Shown piece by piece: positions 9,128-18,348 of a stretch of 38,863 nt of DNA. The first letter of the stretch is position 1, and each line of letters begins with the position of its first letter. The stretch lies in the NCBI GenBank assembly GCA_023701205.1, contig JAMPXJ010000009.1, positions 94,008 through 132,870 of the forward strand, written 5' to 3'. Origin of the DNA: Oligoflexia bacterium (lineage in GTDB: Bacteria > Bdellovibrionota > UBA1018). Below the pieces are notes generated by a model that saw only the letters and a list, made by a program, of their open reading frames with translations, searched no databases and was not told the origin of the DNA. Position numbers and translations under genes: made by a program.

Positions 9128-10333
9128 ATGACGCCTCATCTGCAGCCGCGGGGAATCGGCATCGGAAGCAGCCACCTTCGGAATTCCCAAGCCGCCGGCG
9201 AGGAGGCTGCGCGCCAGGCCATCGCGCAGCTCGGCGGGAGCCCGCCCCGCTTCTCGCTCGTTTTCGCGGGCGCGGGACATGACCCCCAGGCGCTGCTCCG
9301 CGGGGCTCGCGCGAGCCTGGGCGAAGTTCCGCTCTCCGGCTGTTCAGCCAGCGGCATCATCCTGGCCGAAGGCTGGGACGACTCGCCCCAGGCGGCGACC
9401 GTGCTCGTGATGGCCGAGCCGCGCATGAGCTTCACCACCTACCGGAGCGAGGGCTTCGGCCGCGATTCCGCCGCATGCGGCCGCGCGCTCGGACGGCGGA
9501 TCCGCGACGCCGGACAGAAAGACGGAAAGCTCCTGCTCGTCTTTCCCGACGGGCTCACCGGCAACGTATCGCTGGCGCTCCGCTCGCTCGAGGAGGAGCT
9601 TCCTTATCCGGTCGCGATCGCCGGGGGCACGGCGGGCGAGCTGCTCCGGATGGGACCGACCTGGCAGTTCCATGACGGTGCCGCGCTCACCGATTCGATC
9701 ACGGCGGCGCTGCTCGGTGGCGACTTCCTCCCGGAAATCTCCGTCACGCACGCCTGCGACCCGATCGGGATCGAACAGACCATCACGCGCGCGCGGGACG
9801 GCTGGGTGCACGAGATCGACGGAGCTCCCGCCTGGGACGTTTACCGCCAGTATCTGGAGGTGCAAGACGTCGAGGAGATCACGATGTCGCACTTCTGTTA
9901 CATCTGCCTGGCCGAGCTGCTTCCGGAGCCTGACCCGTTCTACGGCAGCTACATCATCCGCTGCCCGTTGCGCCTGGACCGCGGCAGCGGAGCCCTGTTT
10001 TTTCCCGGCGAGATGAGAACCGGGACGCGCGTGCGCATGGCCCTGCGGAACCCCGAGACCACGGTCGCCCGCGCGCGCCGTTCCGCCGAGCTGATCCGTT
10101 CGCGGCACCCGGGCGCGTCGCCCAGGATCGTGCTGCAGTTCGACTGCTGCTGCCGCGCGCGGCTGCTCTTCGGCGCGCGCACGCACGAGACCTCGATCGC
10201 CCCGGTCCAGCGGGTTTTCGGGGAGGTGCCGTGGCTGGGCTTCAACACCTACGGGGAAATCGCCGCGATCGACCGGCGCCGCACGCTTTTCCACAACTAT
10301 TCGATGGTGCTCTGCGCGTTGTATGATGGATGA
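9128..10333 (+). CDS. FIST N/C domain sensory protein
   Basis: A 401-residue soluble protein with a FIST_N domain (about residues 25-205, including PLSGCSASGIILAEG and VAIAGGTAGELLR) and a FIST_C domain (about 220-370, including ALRNPETTV, FDCCCRARLLFG and WLGFNTYGEIAAI). FIST domains are proposed small-ligand sensors, amino acids being suggested, that feed signal-transduction proteins. The last 11 nt overlap the next gene, a histidine kinase without transmembrane segments, so this protein is probably its sensory subunit. There is no signal peptide, so it is cytoplasmic. The start at 9128 has no clear ribosome site but is the first suitable codon before the domain. The Cys-rich FDCCCRAR segment falls in the FIST_C conserved block. 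Confidence 0.9.
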   Translation: MTPHLQPRGIGIGSSHLRNSQAAGEEAARQAIAQLGGSPPRFSLVFAGAGHDPQALLRGARASLGEVPLSGCSASGIILAEGWDDSPQAATVLVMAEPRMSFTTYRSEGFGRDSAACGRALGRRIRDAGQKDGKLLLVFPDGLTGNVSLALRSLEEELPYPVAIAGGTAGELLRMGPTWQFHDGAALTDSITAALLGGDFLPEISVTHACDPIGIEQTITRARDGWVHEIDGAPAWDVYRQYLEVQDVEEITMSHFCYICLAELLPEPDPFYGSYIIRCPLRLDRGSGALFFPGEMRTGTRVRMALRNPETTVARARRSAELIRSRHPGASPRIVLQFDCCCRARLLFGARTHETSIAPVQRVFGEVPWLGFNTYGEIAAIDRRRTLFHNYSMVLCALYDG

Positions 10334-11699
10334 GCTCGAGCGCCTGCGGCGGGAAAATCAGGCTTTGAACGAACAGGTGAAACGCCTGGTGCGCGCCGAG
10401 CGCCGGCTCTCGCTCAACCGGCAGGAGCTGGACGCCCAGCTGCAGCGATTCCGGGCGCTCAATCGATTCTCACTCGACGCAGGCGAGGCCGAAACTCCCG
10501 AGCGCATCCTGGAGCTCGCGATGGAGGGGCTCTTCGACCTCTTTCCCTACGAGCAGGCGCTGGCTTTCGTCCCGGGCTCGGGGCCCGGGCGCTTCCGGGC
10601 GGGACCGCATCGCTTCGCGCGAAGCTGCGGCCGAAGCGGAAACGTGTCCCCCGATGAGATCACGCTCGACGGCGAGCTCCCTCGCCGGCCGATCGCCTCC
10701 AGGTCCCGCGCGCTGGCGGACTCCCCGCTGCTGCCGTTCCTGCGCATCATGGAAGAAATGCGATTTCCCGAGTCCGGCCAGGCCGACGACTTCGTGCTCA
10801 TGCTGCCGGTCATCCCCGCCAAAGCGGCGTTCCCGGCGCTGCTGGTCTTCAGGCGACGCTCGCCGCTATCGCTCCTGGAGCGGCTTCCCGAAGAGGAGGA
10901 TTTTCCATTCCTGCAGCTGGTCGAAAACCACATCAGCAGCGCCATCCAGAACCTCGTGCTCTTTCGCGATGCCCAGGAAGCCGTCCGGCTCCGTGACGAA
11001 TTCCTGAGCATCGCCTCGCATGAGCTCAATACGCCGATGACCTCGATTCTCCTGCTCCTGCAATCGCTTTCGCGCACGAGCCAACGCGACGGCCTCGAAC
11101 GGCCGCAAATCACCCGGCCCCAGCTCGAGCAGCTTGAAAGACAGCTGAGAAGACTGGGCAGCCTGGTGGAGCAGCTGCTCGAGGTCTCCCGGATCCGGGT
11201 CGGGAAGCTCGTGCCCCAGTATGCCGAGCTGGACCTGGTCGCGATGATCCGCGAGGTGATCCAGAGGTTTCAACCGGAGCTGAGCTGGACCGGCTCTTGG
11301 GTGGAGCTGCGATTGCCCGAAGCGGCACGCGTGCGGGCCGACCCCTCGCAGCTCGACCAGGTCATGACGAATCTCATCAGTAACGCCATCAAGTTCGGTC
11401 AGGGCCGCGCCATCGAGATCGGGATCGAGGAGCAGGACGGGGAATGGATCATCGAGGTCCGGGACCACGGAATCGGGATTTCCGCGCGGGACCAGGCGCG
11501 GATCTTCGATCGGTTCGAGCGAGCCGTCTCGAGCCGGAACTTCGGCGGCCTGGGGCTGGGCCTTTACATCGCCCGGCAGATCCTCACCCTGCACGGCGGG
11601 CGGATCGAGATCGAAAGCGCCGAAGGCCAGGGCTCGAAGTTCACCGTCCGCCTGCCCGGCGTCAGATCGGCCCGGCCAGGCGAATCAAGACGCACCTGA
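10323..11699 (+). CDS. Cytoplasmic histidine kinase coupled to the FIST protein
   Basis: A 458-residue kinase with no membrane segment. An N-terminal coiled coil (about 1-45) is followed by a GAF-like region (about 50-215), then HisKA with the phospho-acceptor His233 in SIASHELNTPM, and a HATPase_c domain with the N box (about residue 350, NLISNAIKFG), G1 DHGIGIS and G2 GGLGLGLYIARQ. It starts inside the FIST gene (11-nt overlap), arguing for stoichiometric production and a FIST-to-kinase signalling complex. No response regulator is adjacent; the lone receiver at 6846-7241 is the nearest. Its ATPase end closely resembles that of the SLC5-type kinase at 19655-22381. The stop is 3 nt from the convergent lipoprotein gene. 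Confidence 0.93.
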   Translation: MMDELERLRRENQALNEQVKRLVRAERRLSLNRQELDAQLQRFRALNRFSLDAGEAETPERILELAMEGLFDLFPYEQALAFVPGSGPGRFRAGPHRFARSCGRSGNVSPDEITLDGELPRRPIASRSRALADSPLLPFLRIMEEMRFPESGQADDFVLMLPVIPAKAAFPALLVFRRRSPLSLLERLPEEEDFPFLQLVENHISSAIQNLVLFRDAQEAVRLRDEFLSIASHELNTPMTSILLLLQSLSRTSQRDGLERPQITRPQLEQLERQLRRLGSLVEQLLEVSRIRVGKLVPQYAELDLVAMIREVIQRFQPELSWTGSWVELRLPEAARVRADPSQLDQVMTNLISNAIKFGQGRAIEIGIEEQDGEWIIEVRDHGIGISARDQARIFDRFERAVSSRNFGGLGLGLYIARQILTLHGGRIEIESAEGQGSKFTVRLPGVRSARPGESRRT

Positions 11700-11702
11700 C
11701 GC

Positions 11703-13886
11703 TCAAGGAACGCCGTTGATCGGGTAGGCGTAGATCTTCACGCCCGTGACGATCCCGTTCTTGAACACGCAGGACTTCGAGGTGAAATCCCCTTCGCCCT
11801 GATAGGCGCCGAAATTCGGCGTGTAAAGGCACGTCTCGCCGCTTTCGCAAAGCCCGTTGTTATTGCCATTGCCCCAGCCCAGGATCTCGGTCGCATTGCG
11901 CAGAAAGGTCCTGGCGCTCGCGCTTTGATCGGTCGAGACGACATTGCCATCCAGTGGCGCGGGACAAGGGTCGCCATCCTCGAACGAAGGGTTCTGCGAC
12001 AGGCCGTTTCCCGTGGTGTTGCGAAGATAGGTATCGCTCGAGGAGAGCCTGTAGTCCCAGATCCGGCAGCTCCCCCCTTTCTGGCAGGGTGTCGTGTCCG
12101 GTCCCCAGCCCCGCCAGGGATTCTCGAAGTTCAGCCAGTCCGTGATCGAGTCGAAGGCCGCGCCGCCCAGCACGTCCGAGACGTTTTTCGTGTCGTCGAG
12201 GAAGACCTTTCCTACGGGGGCGTAGGCTCCGCTTCCGGAGATGAGCGTGGCATCCGAGGCGCCCTGATTCGCGCAGCCGGCATCAAGCCCGGCACTGGGC
12301 GAGGAGATCATGCTGCAGACCGGCGCGCTAAGCGTCGTCCACAGCCCCGTGAACTTGTTTCCGGAAGTCAGAGTGAACGAGACGTTTTGGATCGCCAGCT
12401 GGCTGGCGGTATTATCGTTCGCGCTCATGAACTCCAGCTTCGGGCCGTGAAGATTATGAATCGTATTTCTCAGGCCCGCACTGAAGAGAATGTCCGAGAA
12501 GCTCGTAATCCCGGCCAGAACGGAATCCCTGGCGTTGAACAAGCTGACCCTCCCTCCTTCGAAGGTAATCGACTGCAAAACGAGCTCTACTTGAGCGCTC
12601 GGAAGATCGATGCTCTCCTCGTTTCCCAAGAACAGAAGGTCCTGCAAAACACTCCGATGGGTCGAAAGGTAGAGGCCCGTCCGGTTATTGAAGAAGCGCG
12701 ACTGGCCGATCCGTCCGGAGTATAAAGCGCTTCCCCCACCGACCGCGTTCTGAAACCCGGTGAACCGGGCATTTCGAATCACCGAGAATACGCCTCTGCT
12801 GGCGAGGCCGGTCTGGTTACTTATGCTTCCGGTGCCGCTGAAGGCTCCTTCGACCCAGAAATAATCGGAGGCACGCAGCTCCAGCAGGCAGTTTATCGTC
12901 TCTGGGCCCCATCCGCAGGCCGGGGTACTGCCCGAGAAAGTCAAGACCGCTCCCGGCAATGCGACGACGGCGATGCGATGGGAGTCCGTATTGGAGAACC
13001 GATAGCCGCCCCTCACGGTCATGGACTGCGGGATGGTATAGATCGTCCCCGAGCCCGAGATCGCGAGCAGCGTATTCTCCGCGCTGTTCTGTGGCAAGGT
13101 CACGACCGGGTTGGCCCACCAGAATGAAGGCAGGCTCGCCGCGATCGGCTCCGCTCCGCGGAAGATGACCACACGCTCGGGTTTCCAGCTCGAGGCCTCG
13201 AGCAGATGGCCCAGACCCTTCTCCCGCTTCAGGCCTCGCGAGTGAAAGAACAGGCCCGACGCTCCGCCGGTATCGTCGCAAGACCAGTCAAAGGCCTCGA
13301 GCTCATCGCGGATGCGAAGATCGGCGCAGCCGAGCTCGCCCGGGAAGTCGACCCTTCGCTTCTCGCCGCCATGGAGGCAGGAGTAGTAGCCCTGGCCGCT
13401 CCCGCTGCAAGGGAGGCTGGTGTCGGCGGCATCGACGTAGCTGTTCCAGTCGCTGCCCGCGGCGTAACGGGGAAAGACTGAGAGCTGCGGCACGACCTTC
13501 CAGCCCGCGGAGGTCGTGGGACTTGACACCTGGCCAGCAGAGTCCACCGCGCGCACGCTGGCGTAATAAGTTCCCCCCAAGGCGAGGCTCAGACCACTCA
13601 CGCCGGCCGCCTGAGTGGAAGAGCCTACGGTCACCCAATCCAGCAGATCCGTGGCGCCCGGAGAGGTTCCCAAGGCCACTTCAAAACGGTCCAAGGCGTA
13701 GCTGTTCCCGGTCCCCGGATAGGACCAGCTCAGCGACGGGCTGCTCGAAGTCGAGGGCCAGGCGACGCCGTCATTCAGCGAGGGCACCGGAGCCGGCGGC
13801 GTGCGATCGCGCACGAACTCGATGCAGCCGGGCGCACCCAGCGCGAGCGCCCCGAATAAAAGTACCGGAATCGCAGCGTGGCGCAT
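11703..13886 (-). CDS. Large lipoprotein with FN3-like and predicted parallel beta-helix regions (paralog A)
   Basis: A 727-residue exported lipoprotein (lipobox at Cys21, GAPGC). Residues about 30-135 look like a fibronectin-III-type domain (SLSWSYPGTGNSY, GGTYYASVRAVDSAGQ). From about 138 it is homologous over its whole length to the divergent neighbour at 14028-15956: a Cys-containing head (DWNSYVD, YYSCLHGGEKRRV, IRDELEAFDWSCDD), a middle region rich in G, N, S, T and hydrophobic repeats typical of right-handed beta-helices, and a strongly conserved tail (SITDWLNFENPWRGWG, NGLCESGETCLYTPNFG). I do not recognise a named family. It is probably surface or periplasmic. Weak Shine-Dalgarno GGAAGAG before the ATG. 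Confidence 0.8.
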   Translation of the reverse strand: MRHAAIPVLLFGALALGAPGCIEFVRDRTPPAPVPSLNDGVAWPSTSSSPSLSWSYPGTGNSYALDRFEVALGTSPGATDLLDWVTVGSSTQAAGVSGLSLALGGTYYASVRAVDSAGQVSSPTTSAGWKVVPQLSVFPRYAAGSDWNSYVDAADTSLPCSGSGQGYYSCLHGGEKRRVDFPGELGCADLRIRDELEAFDWSCDDTGGASGLFFHSRGLKREKGLGHLLEASSWKPERVVIFRGAEPIAASLPSFWWANPVVTLPQNSAENTLLAISGSGTIYTIPQSMTVRGGYRFSNTDSHRIAVVALPGAVLTFSGSTPACGWGPETINCLLELRASDYFWVEGAFSGTGSISNQTGLASRGVFSVIRNARFTGFQNAVGGGSALYSGRIGQSRFFNNRTGLYLSTHRSVLQDLLFLGNEESIDLPSAQVELVLQSITFEGGRVSLFNARDSVLAGITSFSDILFSAGLRNTIHNLHGPKLEFMSANDNTASQLAIQNVSFTLTSGNKFTGLWTTLSAPVCSMISSPSAGLDAGCANQGASDATLISGSGAYAPVGKVFLDDTKNVSDVLGGAAFDSITDWLNFENPWRGWGPDTTPCQKGGSCRIWDYRLSSSDTYLRNTTGNGLSQNPSFEDGDPCPAPLDGNVVSTDQSASARTFLRNATEILGWGNGNNNGLCESGETCLYTPNFGAYQGEGDFTSKSCVFKNGIVTGVKIYAYPINGVP

Positions 13887-14027
13887 GACTCTTCCAGCTT
13901 AACATAGGCTGGGATACCCGCTCGCCGTGTCATTGCGGAGCGCTCGCGCGTCCCGGCTGACCCGGGCCTCCCCCGACACAGTTTATCCGGCGGGCCCCGG
14001 GGCGATATCCTGGGAGCAGGACTGAAC

Positions 14028-15956
14028 ATGCCACCGCCCCAACGCGCGTCTCCTTTCCCTCTGCTGCAAATCGCAGGCATCCTGCTTTTCATTCCGCTCC
14101 TGCAGGGGTGTACCTTTTCGTTTCTTCGCCAGACGGCAAGCGTCGCGCCGCTCATGACCTCGGTCACGGTCGCGCCTCGCTACCCTAGCGCCCCCGACTG
14201 GAACCAGTACGTCGACCGCACGGCTCCTGAAACCCTCTGCCCGGCGGATTCGGGCACGAGCTATTTCTCGTGCCTCCATGGCGGCGAGAAAAAACGCGTG
14301 AACCTCTCCGGCGCCTCCTCGTGCGCCGGCTACGCCATCCGCGACGAGCTCGGCGCCTTCGACTGGGCCTGTGACGACCGCGGCGGCCCCGGAGCGGTCT
14401 TCTTTTACACGCGCGGATTGAAGCAGGACAAGGGGCTGGTGGAGCTGCTCGAGGAGTCCTCCTGGAAGGAAAACCGCGTCGTGATCCTTCAAGGCGGCAT
14501 ACCGATCGCCGAGAGCGCGCGCGCCCGCTGGTGGAGCAATCCCGTGCTACCCTTGCCCGCGAATACGGTGGCTGGGACCTTTGTCACCCTGGCGAGCCCG
14601 GGGACGATCTACACCGTGGCGACCCCCACCTCGGCCAGCGGCGGCTTCGAGTTTGCCGCCGATGGAGCCGGCGATCGCATCGCGATCGTGACGCTCCCTG
14701 GAGCAGCCTTGACCCTGACCGGCTCGACTCCCAAGTGCGGAGGGCTAGTCAATGAAACAAACTGCCTGATCGAGCTGAAAAACTCCAAGCACTTCTGGAT
14801 CGAAGGCGAGCTCCGCGGCTCGGGCTCAGGATTTGGTGTCGCCGGGAGAGACGCTCATCATGGGACGATCCGCGGAGTGGGGGCCATCGGATTTTTTTCC
14901 GGGATCGGAAGTCAAGGCAGGCTCTACTCGAGCTTCTTCTCCCGTATCCGGGCATCCAATAACGACATGGGAATCTATGTCTCCAGTACGCATAACCGCC
15001 TTCGAGATATTCTTGTGACGAATAGCTTAACTGGAATCACAAGCAACATGAACAACAACTTTCTTCAAAACATTTCCGCGGTTCTCAATAGTGTGGGCTT
15101 GGATATTGGCCAAAGCTCTTACTCCGCCGCGACCGCCCTGACCATATCCCCCAATGGTAAGATCAATCTTACCTCCGGCTCGGGGAACACCTTTCACAAT
15201 TTCCAGAGCCGAACGCTGTCGTTTCTTAGCACCGTTCAGACAACGATCAGCCAAGGCGCGGCGGACAACATCGAACTTGCCAACACCTCATATAATAAGC
15301 TTACCGCCAACTGGGTCAGCACCGCACCCGCCTGCTCGATCACCTTGGGAACCGACCCGGGACTGGACGCGAGCTGCGCGAACCAGGGCGCCTCCGACGC
15401 CGTCTTGACCGTCGGCAGCGGCAACTTCGCGCCCTATACCTTGCTGACCGCCGATGACGCGGCCAATGGATCGGACGCTTTGGGCGTGGCGACTTTCGAG
15501 TCAATCACGGACTGGCTGAACTTCGAGAATCCCTGGCGAGCATGGGGCTCCTCGGACGGGTTTTCCCGCTGCCAAGCCGGATCGAGCTGCCAGATCTGGG
15601 ATTTCAGGCCCTCGCCCCTGGACACGCGGGTGCGCAACACTACCGGCAACGGAGCGTCGCTTAATCCGGACTTTAGCGATGGTGATCTCTGCCCGCCGCT
15701 TCTCGATGGCAACGTCGTCTCCGTGGATCTCAGCAACCCGCCGCGCACCTTTTTGCGCAACGCCGTCGAGCTCATCGGCTGGGACGACGGTGCCGGCGGC
15801 GGCAATCACAACGGGCTTTGCGAGAGCGGCGAGACCTGCCTCTACACCCCGAATTTCGGATCGTACCAGGGCCAGGGGGATTTCACGGCCAAGCGCTGCG
15901 TCTTCAAGGACGGGATCGTGAGCGGCGTCACGATCTACGCGTATCCGGAGCCCTGA
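14028..15956 (+). CDS. Large lipoprotein with predicted parallel beta-helix region (paralog B)
   Basis: A 642-residue exported lipoprotein with lipobox LLQGC (Cys28). It is a paralog of the divergent gene 141 nt away but lacks the FN3-like domain: the shared head begins almost at once (DWNQYVD, YFSCLHGGEKKRV, IRDELGAFDWACDD). The tail is nearly the same as in paralog A (SITDWLNFENPWRAWG, NTTGNG, CESGETCLYTPNFG). The beta-helix core (about residues 280-420) is the divergent part and is strikingly AT-rich: 48 of 120 bases (40 percent GC) at 15001-15120 against about 65 percent around it. AGGA lies 6 nt before the ATG. The function is unknown; a surface adhesin or carbohydrate-binding protein is possible from the fold alone. 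Confidence 0.8.
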   Translation: MPPPQRASPFPLLQIAGILLFIPLLQGCTFSFLRQTASVAPLMTSVTVAPRYPSAPDWNQYVDRTAPETLCPADSGTSYFSCLHGGEKKRVNLSGASSCAGYAIRDELGAFDWACDDRGGPGAVFFYTRGLKQDKGLVELLEESSWKENRVVILQGGIPIAESARARWWSNPVLPLPANTVAGTFVTLASPGTIYTVATPTSASGGFEFAADGAGDRIAIVTLPGAALTLTGSTPKCGGLVNETNCLIELKNSKHFWIEGELRGSGSGFGVAGRDAHHGTIRGVGAIGFFSGIGSQGRLYSSFFSRIRASNNDMGIYVSSTHNRLRDILVTNSLTGITSNMNNNFLQNISAVLNSVGLDIGQSSYSAATALTISPNGKINLTSGSGNTFHNFQSRTLSFLSTVQTTISQGAADNIELANTSYNKLTANWVSTAPACSITLGTDPGLDASCANQGASDAVLTVGSGNFAPYTLLTADDAANGSDALGVATFESITDWLNFENPWRAWGSSDGFSRCQAGSSCQIWDFRPSPLDTRVRNTTGNGASLNPDFSDGDLCPPLLDGNVVSVDLSNPPRTFLRNAVELIGWDDGAGGGNHNGLCESGETCLYTPNFGSYQGQGDFTAKRCVFKDGIVSGVTIYAYPEP

Positions 15957-16021
15957 GGCGCAGCCCTGACAGCCCCAGGCTTGCTTTGCCTTTTGGCCAG
16001 GCTCGCGGCTATGCTGGGCGC

Positions 16022-17419
16022 ATGAACCTCCGCGAGCAGTACGAGCGCTTTCCTTATCCGCCGATCCCCGCGCTGGCCCTGCCCCGGCGCGGACAAGGCG
16101 AAGGACTCCGCTTCGAGCTGGGAGCGCAGCTCGTGAGGAACGGCTATGCGGAGACGCTTCGAGACCATCGGGGAATCCGGATCCTGGTCGCCGGAGCGGG
16201 CACCTTCGAGACGCTCGTCGTGGCGCAGACGCATCCGCGCGCCGCCGAGCTCGTCGCGGTCGACCTGAGCGGATCGTCCCTCGCGAAAACGCGCGCCCGG
16301 CTCCGGCTGCACCGGCTCGCGCGCCCTTTCACCCGACTGCCCTGCGTGCGCCTCGTGGCAGCCGATCTGCGCGACTGGAGCGATCCGCGCGGCTTCGACT
16401 ACATCCTCGCCTCGAATGTCCTTCATCACGTCGAGGATCCGGCCGCGCTCCTCTCCCGGCTCGCGGGAATGCTCAGGCCCGGGGGCCTGCTCCGCCTGGT
16501 CACCTATCCCAAGGCCAGCCGCCTGTGGATGCGCGAGGCCGGGCATTGGCTCGCGCTCAACGGCGTCACCCCGGGCACGCCTTCGCTCAAGCGGCGGGCG
16601 CACGAGGCGATCGGGCTTCTGCCTCCGGAACATCCCGCGCGCCTCGCCTTCGAAACCCAGGGCGAGACCGCTCGCGAAGCGGGGATCGTCGACGCCTTCC
16701 TCAACGCCTGCGAAAACCCGCTTTCCCCTCTGGAATGGCGCGAGGCCACTCGCCGCGCGGGGCTCTCGCTCGTGGCCGAAACGCAGGCGGAGAGCTCCCG
16801 CTCCGCCTTCGTCGTGTCGCTGCTTCCGGCGACCGCGGCCCTGGACGCCTGGACGCGGCTCCAGATTCTCGACGACTTCCTCGAGCTTTGCGCCAACCCG
16901 GTGCTCTGGTTGCGCAAAATCCCTTCGCTATCCGGCGGCGCACCCGCGGCCGAAGGCACGTCCGAGCTCGCGCCGGCACATGTGCCGGATCGCTGGGCTC
17001 CACGGAACCTGGACGAATTCTGGCTCCCTTCGCGGCCTCTTTTCGAGCTCGCCTGGAATCTCCGCCGCGCCGAAGCGCTTCTCTCCCGCGCGGGGATCTC
17101 CCTGAAAACCGCGCTCGACACCTTCAGGACCGAGGTCGGCCCGCGCGTCTCCGCGCCTCCCGAAGAGCGTCCGCTCCCGGGCCTCGCCGCGACGGATTAC
17201 GAGCTTTCGAGCCTGCTGGCGCTCGAGGAGCCCTGGCGGGACCACGACTGGCAGGAGCTCGAAAGGGAGCTCGGCTCAGGCCTCCGCCTCGAGCACGAGG
17301 GAGTCGCCGCCCCTTCCGGACCGCTGCACCTGCAGGCCGCGTGGCATCAGTGCCGCTTCGGTGCCTCGAAACCCGAGATTCCGCTCCGGCTGCTTCGAGA
17401 TAGCCTCAGGGAAAGCTGA
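16022..17419 (+). CDS. Class I SAM-dependent methyltransferase with long C-terminal extension
   Basis: A 465-residue protein. It opens with EQYERFPYPP, typical of a group of bacterial methyltransferases, followed by the Rossmann core: motif I ILVAGAG (54-60), an acidic ribose-binding residue in LVAVDLSG, a motif-III-like VAADLRDW, and DYILASNVLHHVEDP with MLRPGGLLRLVTYP. The C-terminal 200 residues are helical and unrecognised (region with NACENPLSPLEWREATRRAGL). The substrate is unknown. The ATG at 16022 starts just before the family's conserved opening, 65 nt after the lipoprotein stop. Its last 14 nt overlap the convergent outer-membrane gene. Confidence 0.85.
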   Translation: MNLREQYERFPYPPIPALALPRRGQGEGLRFELGAQLVRNGYAETLRDHRGIRILVAGAGTFETLVVAQTHPRAAELVAVDLSGSSLAKTRARLRLHRLARPFTRLPCVRLVAADLRDWSDPRGFDYILASNVLHHVEDPAALLSRLAGMLRPGGLLRLVTYPKASRLWMREAGHWLALNGVTPGTPSLKRRAHEAIGLLPPEHPARLAFETQGETAREAGIVDAFLNACENPLSPLEWREATRRAGLSLVAETQAESSRSAFVVSLLPATAALDAWTRLQILDDFLELCANPVLWLRKIPSLSGGAPAAEGTSELAPAHVPDRWAPRNLDEFWLPSRPLFELAWNLRRAEALLSRAGISLKTALDTFRTEVGPRVSAPPEERPLPGLAATDYELSSLLALEEPWRDHDWQELERELGSGLRLEHEGVAAPSGPLHLQAAWHQCRFGASKPEIPLRLLRDSLRES

Positions 17420-17972
17420 CGTTAAAGCCCAGCGTCGTCTGATACTCGTTGGCGGCCATCCGCGGGAAGTCGTTGAAGACCACGGTGACGCCGCCCGAAA
17501 GATCGAAGTTGCGCCCGAGGCGCGAGCTCAGGCCGACGCCCGCGTAAGGGCGATACGTCGGGCCCGTGTCCGTAACGGTGGTCACGCCCGCCTGGGTTTC
17601 CTCATGGTGGCTGCGCTTGGCCTGGCCGCCCAGGCGCAAGTTGAAACGCACGAGCGTGCTGAGCCGATAGCTGCTCACGATACCGAGCTTGAGCTTGTCG
17701 TCGCGATCGAGGATCGAAAGATCCTGCTCCGGATAACTCTCCGTGTCCTGCCCGCGAGTGAACTCCGCTTCGAGCGAAACGAGCGGGATCCCGGCCCGGG
17801 CGCGCGCGCCGTAGATGAGCCGGTTCTTGACGTGCGCCGTGGGCGCGAGCTTTTGGACGCGGTCGTAACCGATGATCGGCTCGATGGCATAGGAAACCGT
17901 GGATGCCGCCTGAGCGGAGGACGCCAGCGCAAGCACGAGAAGCGATGAAAGCAGAAGGAATGAGTTCTTCAT
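17406..17972 (-). CDS. Outer-membrane beta-barrel-like exported protein
   Basis: A 188-residue protein with a clear signal peptide (residues 1-22, ending SSAQA). The mature part has alternating polar and hydrophobic strands (LIYGARARAGIPLVSLEAEFTR, LKLGIVSSYRLSTLVRFNLR, YRPYAGVGLSSRL) and ends in Val-Ser-Phe-Pro after TTLGFN, resembling an 8-stranded OmpA/OmpW-type barrel whose terminal strand carries an aromatic near the C-terminus. No specific family is recognised. It lies 82 nt downstream of the zinc-ribbon gene on the same strand, and converges on the methyltransferase with a 14-nt overlap. Confidence 0.75.
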   Translation of the reverse strand: MKNSFLLLSSLLVLALASSAQAASTVSYAIEPIIGYDRVQKLAPTAHVKNRLIYGARARAGIPLVSLEAEFTRGQDTESYPEQDLSILDRDDKLKLGIVSSYRLSTLVRFNLRLGGQAKRSHHEETQAGVTTVTDTGPTYRPYAGVGLSSRLGRNFDLSGGVTVVFNDFPRMAANEYQTTLGFNVSFP

Positions 17973-18054
17973 GCCTTCAATTTTAAGCCGACCTGGGTCG
18001 GGCGCGAGTTAATTTTCGCGCAGGGCACCGGGACCGCCGCGAGAGCGTCAAAGT

Positions 18055-18324
18055 TCAGTCAGAACCGGCCGGACAGCTCGAAGTTCCGCACGCGCCCGTC
18101 CCGCAGGCGGCAGCAGGAGCCGGCGAAGACGGGGCGCTCGAAGAGGCGCGCTTGTAATCGGAGGTGTACCAGCCTTTGCCCTTGAGGGCGAACGAGGTCA
18201 GGCTCATGAGCTTCGTGAGCGAGCCCTGGCACTCGGGGCACTCCGTCAGCAAAGGGTCCGAGAATTTCTGAGTCACTTCATGGACCTTTTCGCAGCTGGA
18301 ACATTGATACTCGTAAACCGGCAT
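18055..18324 (-). CDS. FmdB-family zinc ribbon protein
   Basis: An 89-residue protein starting MPVYEYQCSSC, the FmdB/CxxC_CxxC_SSSS signature. The zinc knuckles are Cys8/Cys11 and Cys29/Cys32 (TECPECQ), followed by the conserved FALKGKGWYTSDYK. The tail is Ala/Ser-rich with three more cysteines (ACGTGACGTSSC). The family is widespread and was first named for proteins thought to regulate formamidase/amidase genes; its biochemical role is not settled. The start at 18324 is fixed by AGGAGG at 18331-18336, 6 nt upstream; a longer in-frame start at 18366 lacks a ribosome site. Confidence 0.92.
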   Translation of the reverse strand: MPVYEYQCSSCEKVHEVTQKFSDPLLTECPECQGSLTKLMSLTSFALKGKGWYTSDYKRASSSAPSSPAPAAACGTGACGTSSCPAGSD

Positions 18325-18348
18325 GGCATTCCTCCTGTACTCCAATCC

